The notes under the pieces: generated by a model | Databases searched by the model: none | Seen by the model: only the letters and a program-made list of their open reading frames with translations | Told to the model about the DNA's origin: nothing | In this document: positions 34,077-42,115 of the stretch, piece by piece | Position numbering within the stretch: the first letter of the stretch is position 1 | How the letters are laid out: every line of letters starts with the position of its first letter | Position numbers and translations under genes: made by a program | NCBI GenBank assembly: GCA_944323695.1 | Contig: CALUTI010000008.1 | Location: 27,931 to 91,930 of the forward strand | Reading direction: 5' to 3' | Length of the DNA: 64,000 bases | From: Candidatus Gastranaerophilales bacterium | Lineage (GTDB): Bacteria; Cyanobacteriota; Vampirovibrionia; Gastranaerophilales; Gastranaerophilaceae

Positions 34077-36749
34077 TTATTTATCGTTGGTGTAATCTCT
34101 CACAACACCTTCATAAGCGTCGATGTAGATTTTCTTAATATCTTCCATTAACGGATATGCCGGGTTTGCACCTGTACATTGATCGTCAAATGCCAATTCC
34201 ACCATTTCATCAAGTTTGTCGTAGAAGTCTTTTTCTTTTACGCCAAATTCCTTGATTGATTTCGGAAGGTGAATTGCATCTTTCAATCTTGTAATTTCAG
34301 ATAACAACAATTCAACTTTTTCGTCGTCATTCTTACCGCCAAGTTTAAGTTCATCAGCTATCTGGCCATATTTAGCCTTAGCATTCGGGAACTTATATTG
34401 CGGGAAGATACATTGTTTTTTCGGACAATCAGTTGCGTTGTATTTGATTACCTGATTAATCAACAATGCGTTTGCAACACCGTGAGGTATGTTAAACATA
34501 GCACCGAGTTTGTGAGCCATTGAGTGGCACAAACCTAAGAATGCGTTTGCAAATGCCATACCAGCAATTGTTGCTGCGTAATGCATTTTTTCTCTTGCTA
34601 TCGGATCATTTGCACCTTCATTGTAAGATCTTTCAAGGTATCTGAAAATTAATTTTGTTGCTTCCAACGCATTTGAGTTAGTAAAGTTTGTAGCCATTGA
34701 AGAAACATAAGCTTCAATAGAGTGAACCAATGCGTCGATACCTGATGCTGCAGTCAAGCCTTTTGGCATACCGTCAACAAAGTTCGGGTCAATAATTGCC
34801 ATATTCGGTGTTAATGCGTAATCAGCGATTGCATATTTAACATGAGTTGCATCATCAGTAATAATAGCAAACGGTGTAACTTCAGAACCTGTACCTGATG
34901 TTGTCGGAATTGCAACCATAGTTGCTTTTTTGCCCAATTCAGGAATTCTGCAGATTCTCTTTCTGATATCCATGAATCTCATTGAGATATCTTCAAACAC
35001 TGTATCAGGCTGTTCATACATCAACCACATAATTTTAGCAGCATCCATCGGAGAACCGCCGCCTAATGCGATAATGATATCAGGTTCGTAAGGTTTAATA
35101 ATTTCCATTGCCTGATTAATTGTAGACAAAGTCGGATCCGGTTTAACATCAAAGAAGATTTGGTGGTCAATACCGATTTCATCCAATACATTAACTATTT
35201 GATCAACTGCGCCTGAATTGAATAAGAATCTGTCAGTTACAATAAATGCGCGTTTCTTGCCTTCAAGTTCACGGAGAGCCAAATCAACGGCGCCTCTTTT
35301 GAAGTAAACTTTCGGCGGAACTTTAAACCATAACATGTTTTCTCTCCTTTCAGCAACAGTCTTGTAGTTTAATAAGTGTTCAACACCAATGTTACCTGAT
35401 ACTGCGTTTTTACCCCAAGAACCGCAGCCTAATGAAAGTGACGGTTCAAGTTTGAAGTTATACAAATCACCGATACCGCCCTGTGCTGAAGGTGAGTTGA
35501 TCAATACACGGCAGGTAGGCATTTTTTCTGCATATCTGTCAATTCTTTCCTGATGACGTGCATCTGTATAAAGGTCTGCTGAGTGGCCTGCGCCGCCTTT
35601 TATAACAAGCTCATAAGCCATTTCTGCAGCTTCTTCAAAGTCTTTTGCTTTATACATTGTCAAAATCGGTGACAATTTTTCTCTTGAGAACGGATCTTCC
35701 CAATCAACTGAAGGTCTTTCAGCTAACAAAATTTTAGCACTTGCAGGAACTTCAAAACCGGCAAGTTCAGCAATCTTATGAGCATTTTGACCAACAATAG
35801 CCGGATGTGCGGTACCGCGTTTCGGGTCTATAAACGGCAATGCCATAAGTTTCTTTTCATCAGCTTTGGTTAACAGGTGTGCGCCTCTGTAGATGAACTC
35901 TTTTTTAACTTCTTCATAAACTTTGTCAACAACTACAACTGATTGTTCTGATGCACAAATCATACCGTTATCAAAAGTTTTTGAAAGAATAATTGATGAA
36001 ACAGCCATTTTGATATCGGCAGTTTCATCGATAACAGCTGCGGCGTTACCGGGCCCTACACCTAATGCAGGGTTGCCTGATGAATAAGCAGCCTTAACCA
36101 TTCCCGGACCGCCTGTTGCCAAAATGCAGGCAATTGATTCGTGTTTCATTAACTGATTTGACAAGTCAATTGACGGAACATCAATCCAGCCGATAATATC
36201 TTCCGGAGCACCTGCTTTAACTGCAGCTTCCAAAACTAATTTTGCAGCTGCAATTGTGCATTTTGTAGCTCTCGGGTGTGGTGAAAAGATTATTGCGTTT
36301 CTTGTTTTTAATGCAATTAATGATTTGAAAATTGCAGTTGAAGTCGGGTTTGTTGTCGGAACAATACCTGCAATAACACCCAAAGGTTCTGCAACAACCT
36401 TGATGCCGTTAGTTTTGTCTTCACTAATGATACCGCAGGTTTTTGCATTTTTGTGTTTGTTATAAATGTATTCTGATGCAAAGTGATTTTTAATAATTTT
36501 ATCTTCCAAAACACCCATTCCTGTTTCTTCAACAGCCATTCTTGCTAAAGGAATACGTGCTTTATCAGCGGCAGTAGCTGCTGCCTTGAAGATTGCATCC
36601 ACTTGTTCCTGTGTGTAAGTTGCATAAATCTTTTGAGCTTTTTTAACTCTTTCGATAAGCAATTCCAATTGTTCGGCGTTGTCAACCAGAGTAGACTTGT
36701 TTAAGGTCTTTTCCAGCTTTTCAACGGTCTTTTTGCTCTTTGTAGTCAT
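34077..36749 (-). CDS. adhE: Bifunctional aldehyde-alcohol dehydrogenase AdhE
   Basis: AdhE reduces acetyl-CoA to acetaldehyde and then ethanol, recycling NADH in fermentation, and forms spirosomes. The 890-residue product has an N-terminal CoA-acylating aldehyde dehydrogenase with catalytic Cys265 in DNGMICASEQS. The C-terminal iron alcohol dehydrogenase has ALGGGSPMDAAKIMWL, IPTTSGTGSEVTPFAII and the metal His pattern HSMAHKLGAMFNIPHG. Full length, single chain. It has GGAG before the ATG. A Rex-like operator lies over its upstream promoter, suggesting redox control. Confidence 0.97.
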   Translation of the reverse strand: MTTKSKKTVEKLEKTLNKSTLVDNAEQLELLIERVKKAQKIYATYTQEQVDAIFKAAATAADKARIPLARMAVEETGMGVLEDKIIKNHFASEYIYNKHKNAKTCGIISEDKTNGIKVVAEPLGVIAGIVPTTNPTSTAIFKSLIALKTRNAIIFSPHPRATKCTIAAAKLVLEAAVKAGAPEDIIGWIDVPSIDLSNQLMKHESIACILATGGPGMVKAAYSSGNPALGVGPGNAAAVIDETADIKMAVSSIILSKTFDNGMICASEQSVVVVDKVYEEVKKEFIYRGAHLLTKADEKKLMALPFIDPKRGTAHPAIVGQNAHKIAELAGFEVPASAKILLAERPSVDWEDPFSREKLSPILTMYKAKDFEEAAEMAYELVIKGGAGHSADLYTDARHQERIDRYAEKMPTCRVLINSPSAQGGIGDLYNFKLEPSLSLGCGSWGKNAVSGNIGVEHLLNYKTVAERRENMLWFKVPPKVYFKRGAVDLALRELEGKKRAFIVTDRFLFNSGAVDQIVNVLDEIGIDHQIFFDVKPDPTLSTINQAMEIIKPYEPDIIIALGGGSPMDAAKIMWLMYEQPDTVFEDISMRFMDIRKRICRIPELGKKATMVAIPTTSGTGSEVTPFAIITDDATHVKYAIADYALTPNMAIIDPNFVDGMPKGLTAASGIDALVHSIEAYVSSMATNFTNSNALEATKLIFRYLERSYNEGANDPIAREKMHYAATIAGMAFANAFLGLCHSMAHKLGAMFNIPHGVANALLINQVIKYNATDCPKKQCIFPQYKFPNAKAKYGQIADELKLGGKNDDEKVELLLSEITRLKDAIHLPKSIKEFGVKEKDFYDKLDEMVELAFDDQCTGANPAYPLMEDIKKIYIDAYEGVVRDYTNDK

Positions 36750-36826
36750 AATGTTTTATCTCCTTTTTGATTATAACTTCAGCTTTTTAGGGGTACTTTA
36801 TTATATCATAAAACCCGTTTATTTTA

Positions 36827-36877
36827 TCGTGATTTATTTCACAATTACATTATAAAACAATGACAACAAAAAAGCAA
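36827..36877 (-). promoter_or_regulatory. adhE promoter with Rex-like operator
   Basis: On the minus strand, TTGCTT (36872-36877), 17 bases, and TATAAT (36849-36854) predict a start near 36842. That falls inside TTGTGAAATAAATCACGA (36827-36844), which matches 12 of 14 arm positions of the Rex consensus TTGTGAA-N4-TTCACAA. A second TATAAT lies at 36800-36805. No rex gene is in the window, so regulation by NADH/NAD is inference. Confidence 0.45.
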
Positions 36878-36913
36878 GTGTAATTTTTACAATCTTTATT
36901 TTTTCTTTATAAA

Positions 36914-36942
36914 TTGATATATTGATAAAATATTGCTATAAT
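36914..36942 (+). promoter_or_regulatory. Consensus promoter six bases before the 36949 gene
   Basis: TTGATA (36914-36919), 17 bases, TATAAT (36937-36942), then TAAATT and the ATG. No ribosome site fits, so the transcript should be leaderless, as for the pilin. Confidence 0.75.
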
Positions 36943-36948
36943 TAAATT

Positions 36949-37653
36949 ATGAATAACATAATAAGAAAAATTTTATACTATTTTCTATCAATTCAGGAAA
37001 GAGCCTTGTCTTACAGACTTAACAAAAGCCTCAAGCATTCTTACAGCAATAAAACATCTAAGACAATTCTTTCTTCAACAGAGCACGTGACATTAACGTT
37101 GGAGACAGAAAAGAACAAAGAATTAGCAAGAAAAAATGTAGAAGATATTGTTAAAAATACAGGCAATGACCCTGAAAAACTGATTGAATATATAAAAGCT
37201 GCCGGAACTAAGGTTTATAAAATAAATAATGCCGATAAAATTTTGAATGCAATCGGTGAAGAAGAAGGACTGATTTGTGAGTTAAAAGGGTTAAAAGCCT
37301 TGTATTTAAACATGCTTACAAACTCGGGATTCAGCTTAAAATTTGCCCCTGCATTTGTTATGCGGGAAGGTACAATTGATCCTTTATATATGCTTCACCA
37401 TTTTTACAAATGGTATTCTTTAAGGTTAAATCTCCCGGGATTTGACTATAAAGCCCAGCAAAATTTCAAAAAATATTTGAAGAACATTAACAACCCTGAT
37501 TTAAGCAAACTATCAATGGAAGACACTCTGGCACTCACGGAAGCTGTTGCAAGAGACAGGGAAGCAACTGAATTTGCACTGTCATTTGTAAGAAAAACAG
37601 AGGGCGCCAAAAATGTTCACAAAAAAATGACAGAAGGCGGAGCAGATATTTAA
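36949..37653 (+). CDS. Hypothetical helical protein, leaderless start
   Basis: I do not recognise a family. The 234-residue product is mostly helical and charged, with no signal peptide. A possible amphipathic N-terminal segment (IIRKILYYFLSIQERAL) could touch the membrane. Residues 60-110 (ARKNVEDIVKNTGNDPEKLI) look like a small helical bundle and 130-190 contain several aromatic residues (LYMLHHFYKWYSLRLNLPGF). The perfect promoter immediately before the ATG and the shared terminator with the rhodanese gene support a real, single-gene unit. Confidence 0.65.
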   Translation: MNNIIRKILYYFLSIQERALSYRLNKSLKHSYSNKTSKTILSSTEHVTLTLETEKNKELARKNVEDIVKNTGNDPEKLIEYIKAAGTKVYKINNADKILNAIGEEEGLICELKGLKALYLNMLTNSGFSLKFAPAFVMREGTIDPLYMLHHFYKWYSLRLNLPGFDYKAQQNFKKYLKNINNPDLSKLSMEDTLALTEAVARDREATEFALSFVRKTEGAKNVHKKMTEGGADI

Positions 37654-37677
37654 AAAAGGAGCTTTCGCTCCCTTTTA
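37652..37677. terminator. Bidirectional terminator between the 36949 gene and the rhodanese gene
   Basis: AAAAAAGGAGC-TTTC-GCTCCCTTTT overlaps both stop regions. Its U run is better in the minus direction. Confidence 0.7.
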
Positions 37678-38064
37678 ATCTTCTTTTACAACAGCAAATC
37701 TGTAAAATTCAGACCAGGCATTGTAACCGCCGTTCATCATAACGCACGGATATTCGTAATCCGCCAGAGTAAGACATGCAAAAGCCGCTGCAGAGCAGTA
37801 TTCACTGCATCCATAGACAATTGTCAATTTGTCTTTTGAAAGCTTATCGATATTTTTGTCAATTTCATGTTTAGGTATTGAAATTGCTGTCGGGATATGC
37901 CCTTCCTTATATTGTTCCGGATCTCTGATATCCACCACAATGACATGGCCTTCTTCCAAGAGTTTTTTCAATTGTTTGGGACCTATTACATAAGCCAGTT
38001 TTTTTACGAAAAATTCCTGTGCAGATTTGCTGTCAAATCTTAGTTCATTAATTTTTTCATGCAT
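37675..38064 (-). CDS. Rhodanese-like domain protein
   Basis: This is a single-domain sulfurtransferase-type protein. From the ATG at 38064 (AAAGGA upstream) it has 129 residues. It has VVDIRDPEQYKEGHIPTAIS, a classical CH2A/rhodanese motif, and the active-site loop IVYGCSEYCSAA with the candidate catalytic Cys. An open frame 20 codons further upstream gives a hydrophobic start but without a ribosome site. The substrate and partner are unknown. No thiosulfate or Moco genes are near. Confidence 0.82.
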   Translation of the reverse strand: MHEKINELRFDSKSAQEFFVKKLAYVIGPKQLKKLLEEGHVIVVDIRDPEQYKEGHIPTAISIPKHEIDKNIDKLSKDKLTIVYGCSEYCSAAAFACLTLADYEYPCVMMNGGYNAWSEFYRFAVVKED

Positions 38065-38184
38065 AATAAATATCCTTTCTATATAAGAAAGGATAAAATA
38101 TCTCAATAAAAAAAAACTTAGCAATTTGGGGTAAATTGCTATAGTTTAAGTGGGGTAAGTAGTTAAGGATTCTATGTATATCCA

Positions 38185-38469
38185 CTATGCCATATACGGC
38201 AGGTGGATGTATGAAGTTTCTGCTCTATTAGAGTCTTTATTTGGTGAAAATAGTATATTATAAGCCTTGGCAAATTTACGACCTAATGCCTTTACAGGAT
38301 TAGATTGGACAGCATCTGCTTCCTGAGTAAGTCTTAAATTCTTTTCAAATTTCAATTTATCAGAATTTTGTAAGGATAAAAGACCAATTTTCGGGGTTAT
38401 GTTGTTCATATTACCTTCACCGAAGGTTACGTGTTTTGTATTTATATTACTTATAGGAGTTACTCTCAT
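38185..38469 (-). CDS. Small hypothetical protein with N-terminal TFGE motif
   Basis: Unknown family. The 94-residue product starts MRVTPISNINTKHVTFGEGN, with VTFGE at residues 14-18, then a basic helical middle (SNPVKALGRKFAKAYNILF) and a polar tail. It belongs with three other window proteins that carry FG or FAG near residue 12-20. The leader holds CCTC-GAA-AGGAGG, in which the ribosome site can pair with CCTC, so translation may be restrained by a small hairpin. Confidence 0.6.
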   Translation of the reverse strand: MRVTPISNINTKHVTFGEGNMNNITPKIGLLSLQNSDKLKFEKNLRLTQEADAVQSNPVKALGRKFAKAYNILFSPNKDSNRAETSYIHLPYMA

Positions 38470-38557
38470 TTTTCTTACCTCCTTTCGAGGTTTTTATTAT
38501 TAAGTGTTTTTTTAACACTTCATCCTAACAATTTCACTATATACTATAAAATATTTT

Positions 38558-38585
38558 TTGTCAACCCCTATTGTAAAGTTATATT
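38558..38585 (+). promoter_or_regulatory. Promoter of a candidate small RNA
   Basis: TTGTCA (38558-38563), 16 bases, then TATATT (38580-38585). It points away from the 94-residue gene into a gene-free region that ends with a strong plus-strand terminator. Confidence 0.45.
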
Positions 38586-38591
38586 AAGTAA

Positions 38592-38842
38592 GCCAAAAAC
38601 CAAATAAATTAAGCATTTTGCCATAAAGTGGCAAAAATACACTTATTCTTGAGTTTGCGCCTAATACCCTATCCTTTAAAATAGCCGACCGGATAATAAA
38701 AAATATATTAAAAATCCCCCAACAGTATGACTAAATCAAACTTACAGGGGAATTGAAAAAGTTAATTTATTTTAATTTAATATAATTAAATCTTTTTCAT
38801 ACTTCCAGCTATTCTTAACCGGGGGCAAACAGCCCCCTTTTT
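38592..38842 (+). ncRNA. Candidate small RNA, about 250 bases, unknown family
   Basis: Both flanking genes are on the minus strand, yet this stretch has a plus-strand promoter and ends in GGGGGC-AAACA-GCCCCC-TTTTT (38821-38842). Within it are a perfect 8-bp hairpin TTTTGCCA/TGGCAAAA (38616-38636), a TCCCC/GGGGA pairing (38715-38751), and a GAAAAAG/CTTTTTC stem (38755-38798). No reading frame is supported. It does not show the marks I know for RNase P RNA, SRP RNA or tmRNA. It could also be terminator-like repeats, so confidence is moderate. Confidence 0.45.
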
Positions 38843-38847
38843 CTTAC

Positions 38848-40113
38848 TTATACATCCGGAAGATCGCCTTTGACATCGGCGATAACATCACTTTCCAGAT
38901 TAAACACTGTATGCAAAGCTTTCACTGCTTTTTGAGCATCGGATTTATCCACAAGACAGCTTATTTTAATTTCGCTGGTAGAAATCATTTTAATATTCAC
39001 ATTTAAAGTCGCAAGTGTTTCAAACATAGTTGATGCTATACCCGGTCTGTCAATCATGCCGGCGCCGACAATTGAAACTTTTGCGATTTCATCATCAACT
39101 TTAATATCTGAAGCGCCTATTTCATTTTTCAGTTTGTCAAGCACAGACAAAGTTTTAGGCAAATCGGCCGCATCAACGGTAAATGCGATATCGTTGGTAT
39201 TTGATATTTTTCTTGCATAAGACTGAATAATCATATCTACAGAGATATTTTCATTAGCAAGCGCAGTAAATAAACTTGCGGCAACACCGGGTTTATCCGG
39301 AACATCGCAAACAACTATTCTTGCCTGACTTAAATCTGCAGCGACACCTGCAACCGGTCTGTATAATTCCATTTTATCAACTCCTACAATTAATGTGCCC
39401 ATATCTTCAAGCTTAAAGCTGCTTCTTACTCTCATTGGAACAGCAAATTGTTTTGCGGTTTCAACGCTTCTGGGGTGAAGAACATTTGCGCCTGCATGGG
39501 CGAGTTCAAGCATTTCCTCGTAAGAAACTTCATCAAGCTTAGAGGCATTCGGAACAACTCTTGGGTCTGTTGTATAAACGCCCTCCACATCAGTATAAAT
39601 ATCACAGCGTTCAGCGTTCAAAGCTGCGGCAAGAGCAACAGCAGAGGTATCGGAACCGCCGCGGCCGAGCGTAGTAATTTCGCCGTCCTCGGTTACCCCT
39701 TGGAACCCTGCGACAACAATAATTTTACCTTCTTCAAGATTTTTGCGTAACTTTTCGGTTTTTATATCCACAATTCGGGCTTTTGAATGGATATTTTCCG
39801 TCATGATACCGACTTGCATAGCGTTAAAACTTATGGCATCATAGCCTTGAGCCTGAATTGCCATTGTTAAAAGCGCAATAGATACGCATTCACCGGTGGA
39901 CAAAAGCATGTCCATTTCACGGCTTGAAGGGTTCGGGGTCAAAGATTTTGCCATTTTAACAAGATGATCAGTCGTGTGCCCCATAGCAGACACAACAACC
40001 ACAACATCGTTGCCGTTTTCTTTTTCCCTAATTACAACTTTTGCTACATTCTTAATTTTTTCGGTATCGGCGACTGACGTCCCGCCGAATTTTTGAACTA
40101 TTATCTTTTTCAT
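38848..40113 (-). CDS. lysC: Aspartate kinase
   Basis: Aspartate kinase makes aspartyl phosphate, the first step to lysine, threonine and methionine. The 421-residue product has VQKFGGTSVADTEKI at the start, STGECVSIALL, TTLGRGGSDTSAVALAAAL, and YTDVEGVYTTDPRVV. Two C-terminal ACT domains (VCDVPDKPGVAASLF; VSIVGAGMIDRPGIASTMF) would give feedback control. It shares one base with the TPR gene's stop, so the two are coupled. Confidence 0.96.
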   Translation of the reverse strand: MKKIIVQKFGGTSVADTEKIKNVAKVVIREKENGNDVVVVVSAMGHTTDHLVKMAKSLTPNPSSREMDMLLSTGECVSIALLTMAIQAQGYDAISFNAMQVGIMTENIHSKARIVDIKTEKLRKNLEEGKIIVVAGFQGVTEDGEITTLGRGGSDTSAVALAAALNAERCDIYTDVEGVYTTDPRVVPNASKLDEVSYEEMLELAHAGANVLHPRSVETAKQFAVPMRVRSSFKLEDMGTLIVGVDKMELYRPVAGVAADLSQARIVVCDVPDKPGVAASLFTALANENISVDMIIQSYARKISNTNDIAFTVDAADLPKTLSVLDKLKNEIGASDIKVDDEIAKVSIVGAGMIDRPGIASTMFETLATLNVNIKMISTSEIKISCLVDKSDAQKAVKALHTVFNLESDVIADVKGDLPDV

Positions 40114-41600
40114 CAGTTCTCTTTTGTACCTTTTAAAAGTCCTTCTAACTCCGCCCTAAGTTCGGGGTATTCAAATTTTGTTATCTTATCGGCAATTGAT
40201 ATTGCTTCCTTAACATTATATTCACAAACGTTTTCTTTGACAAGTATGTAACTTGTATAAAATAACAAATTTAATATTTCCTGATTATCCGGAGCAAGCT
40301 TTTCGGCTTTTCTAAGCTTTCTTTGGGCGTCTTTGTAATCATGCTTTGAAATTAAATATTTTGCATATTCCAGATACGCATTTGTGCAATTAGGATTAAA
40401 TTTCAAAACCTTATCATAGGAATCCCTTGTCATTTCATCATTTTTAAGTGTTTCGTAACATTTGGCGAGCCTGAAGTAATTGTAAACATCTTTGGAATCT
40501 TTTTCCAGAGCATGCTTAAAATATTGAATGGCTTCCTCAATCTTTCCGTAAGCAAATGCCGAAACGCCTTTTGCTTCTGTTAGGAACACACTGTCAATAT
40601 CTTTTTCACCAGCAAATTCAATAAAATTATGTGCCTTTTCAAAATCTTTTGTTTCCGCCGCGCACAAAGCCATGCCCGCCTGAGCTTCAGGGCTTTCCAA
40701 ATCTTCAAGCAGAACCTTCTGATACATTTCTTTTGCTTCTTCAAATCTGCACAATCTGACAAGCGCATTGCCCCATTCGGTGTATAAAAGCGGATTAACA
40801 AGGTCTCTGTCTTTTGCCATTTCAAAATATTTTGTTGAATTTTCGTAATCAAATTCCAAAGAATATATTTTACCCAAAAGCAAATATGAAGGCAGCATGT
40901 TAGGGTTAAACTCTATAGACTGCTTTGCATAACGGATTGCAGCTTCATAATTTTCTTTAAGAAAATAAAGATTTGCGAATTCATAAGTGCAGCTTTCGTT
41001 AGGATTTGTACCTGCCAAGAAAGTCAATTTATGCTCTGCATCATCATATTTTCCGAGCCTTACCTCAACAATTGCAGCCAAAAGCATGGCGGCAAAGTTA
41101 TAGCGATTAATTTGTATAGCTTTCAAAAACTTTTCATGAGCTTCATTGTATTTTTTCTGTTTAAATAAAGACATGCCCCAGCCTGTTTGGATATCCGTAT
41201 TTATCGGGGAAATTTTGTTGGCATTTTCAAACGACTGTTCCGCATTTTCATATTTCCGCAAGGTAATTTGCACCAAACCAAGTTTGTGCCAGATATTTTT
41301 GTCTTGCGGGTTAAGCTCTGCCGATTTTTGGTACGCGGAAACAGAAGATTTGTAATTGCCCAGCTTTTCTTCGCAAACACCAAGATACTTATAAACAAGC
41401 GAATCTTTTTGAGTAATTTCCAGCGCCTCATTCAAAACATTTTTTGCTTCTTCATAGCGCATCTTGTCAATAAGCTTTTTGGCACGATTTACATAAGCAA
41501 CTGACGGAATTGTCTGATTGTCTGTTTCTTTTTTATAAGTATCAACAGACGTATTCAAATCTTTTATTTTGTCCAAAATTTTTTTTACCCTGCCAAACAA
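40113..41600 (-). CDS. Tetratricopeptide repeat protein
   Basis: This is a scaffold-type protein of about ten TPR units. The 495-residue product starts with a charged coiled segment, followed by regular 34-residue repeats such as YKYLGVCEEKLGNYKSSVSA, IWHKLGLVQITLRKYENAEQ and YNFAAMLLAAIVEVRLGKYD. No signal peptide or membrane helix. It lies between the KdsC-like gene, which it overlaps by 16 bases, and lysC. Its partner cannot be predicted. Confidence 0.88.
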   Translation of the reverse strand: MFGRVKKILDKIKDLNTSVDTYKKETDNQTIPSVAYVNRAKKLIDKMRYEEAKNVLNEALEITQKDSLVYKYLGVCEEKLGNYKSSVSAYQKSAELNPQDKNIWHKLGLVQITLRKYENAEQSFENANKISPINTDIQTGWGMSLFKQKKYNEAHEKFLKAIQINRYNFAAMLLAAIVEVRLGKYDDAEHKLTFLAGTNPNESCTYEFANLYFLKENYEAAIRYAKQSIEFNPNMLPSYLLLGKIYSLEFDYENSTKYFEMAKDRDLVNPLLYTEWGNALVRLCRFEEAKEMYQKVLLEDLESPEAQAGMALCAAETKDFEKAHNFIEFAGEKDIDSVFLTEAKGVSAFAYGKIEEAIQYFKHALEKDSKDVYNYFRLAKCYETLKNDEMTRDSYDKVLKFNPNCTNAYLEYAKYLISKHDYKDAQRKLRKAEKLAPDNQEILNLLFYTSYILVKENVCEYNVKEAISIADKITKFEYPELRAELEGLLKGTKEN

Positions 41601-42067
41601 TCCGCTACCTCTCTAAAAGCACCTTGTCCGCCGTCTTTTTCAGTAACCTGAATGCCCCGTATTTTTTTAAGCTTTTCAGGCGCATGCGGAACAGTAATTT
41701 TATATTTGGCATATTCAAGACATGCCGCATCATTTACATCATCACCTATGTATACAAAATCGTCCAAAGACAGGTTATATCTTTCAACAATTGATTTCAA
41801 TACATCAATTTTTATTCTTATGTCCCTGTGAACCTCTGTAATATTAAACTTTTTTGCAAGAATATCCATTGCCAGATTTTTTTCACCGGAAATTATTGCG
41901 ATTTCGTAACCGCTTTTTTTAAGTATAGAAAAGCCCATTACGTCAGTAAAATTAAGTCTGCGGGACATTGTGCCGTCATCATTTATGTAAACACAATTGT
42001 CGGTCACAACTCCGTCAAAATCAGTTATAATCCATTTTATACTTTCAGGTAACTTAATCAATGACAA
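41585..42067 (-). CDS. kdsC: KdsC-like HAD phosphatase (Kdo-8-phosphate or related)
   Basis: KdsC removes phosphate from Kdo-8-P for lipopolysaccharide. The 160-residue size and tetrameric C-type HAD pattern fit: TDFDGVVTDN near residue 15, FTDVMGFSILKKSGYEIAII with Ser/Gly, and YIGDDVNDAACLEYAKYKI. The end GGQGAFREVADCLAG is typical of KdsC or of the phosphatase linked to NeuA. Start is TTG with AGAGG upstream. Distinguishing Kdo from another 2-keto sugar acid needs the neighbouring pathway, which is absent. Confidence 0.83.
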   Translation of the reverse strand: MSLIKLPESIKWIITDFDGVVTDNCVYINDDGTMSRRLNFTDVMGFSILKKSGYEIAIISGEKNLAMDILAKKFNITEVHRDIRIKIDVLKSIVERYNLSLDDFVYIGDDVNDAACLEYAKYKITVPHAPEKLKKIRGIQVTEKDGGQGAFREVADCLAG

Positions 42068-42089
42068 ATATCCTCTTATCTGCTATAAT
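42061..42089 (+). promoter_or_regulatory. Promoter of the histidine kinase gene
   Basis: ATGACA (42061-42066), 17 bases, TATAAT (42084-42089). The predicted start leaves a leader of about 20 bases. It overlaps the start of the divergent KdsC-like gene. Confidence 0.6.
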
Positions 42090-42115
42090 TATATCATAAG
42101 ATAGGGCTGAGACAA

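Noticed and set aside
38818..38842. GGGGGC/GCCCCC hairpin as terminator of lysC
   Set aside because: Its T run follows the stem on the plus strand, opposite to lysC, so it ends a plus-strand transcript instead.
38592..38842. RNase P RNA, SRP RNA or tmRNA for the small RNA candidate
   Set aside because: None of their conserved core words is present, and there is no tRNA-like end or tag frame.
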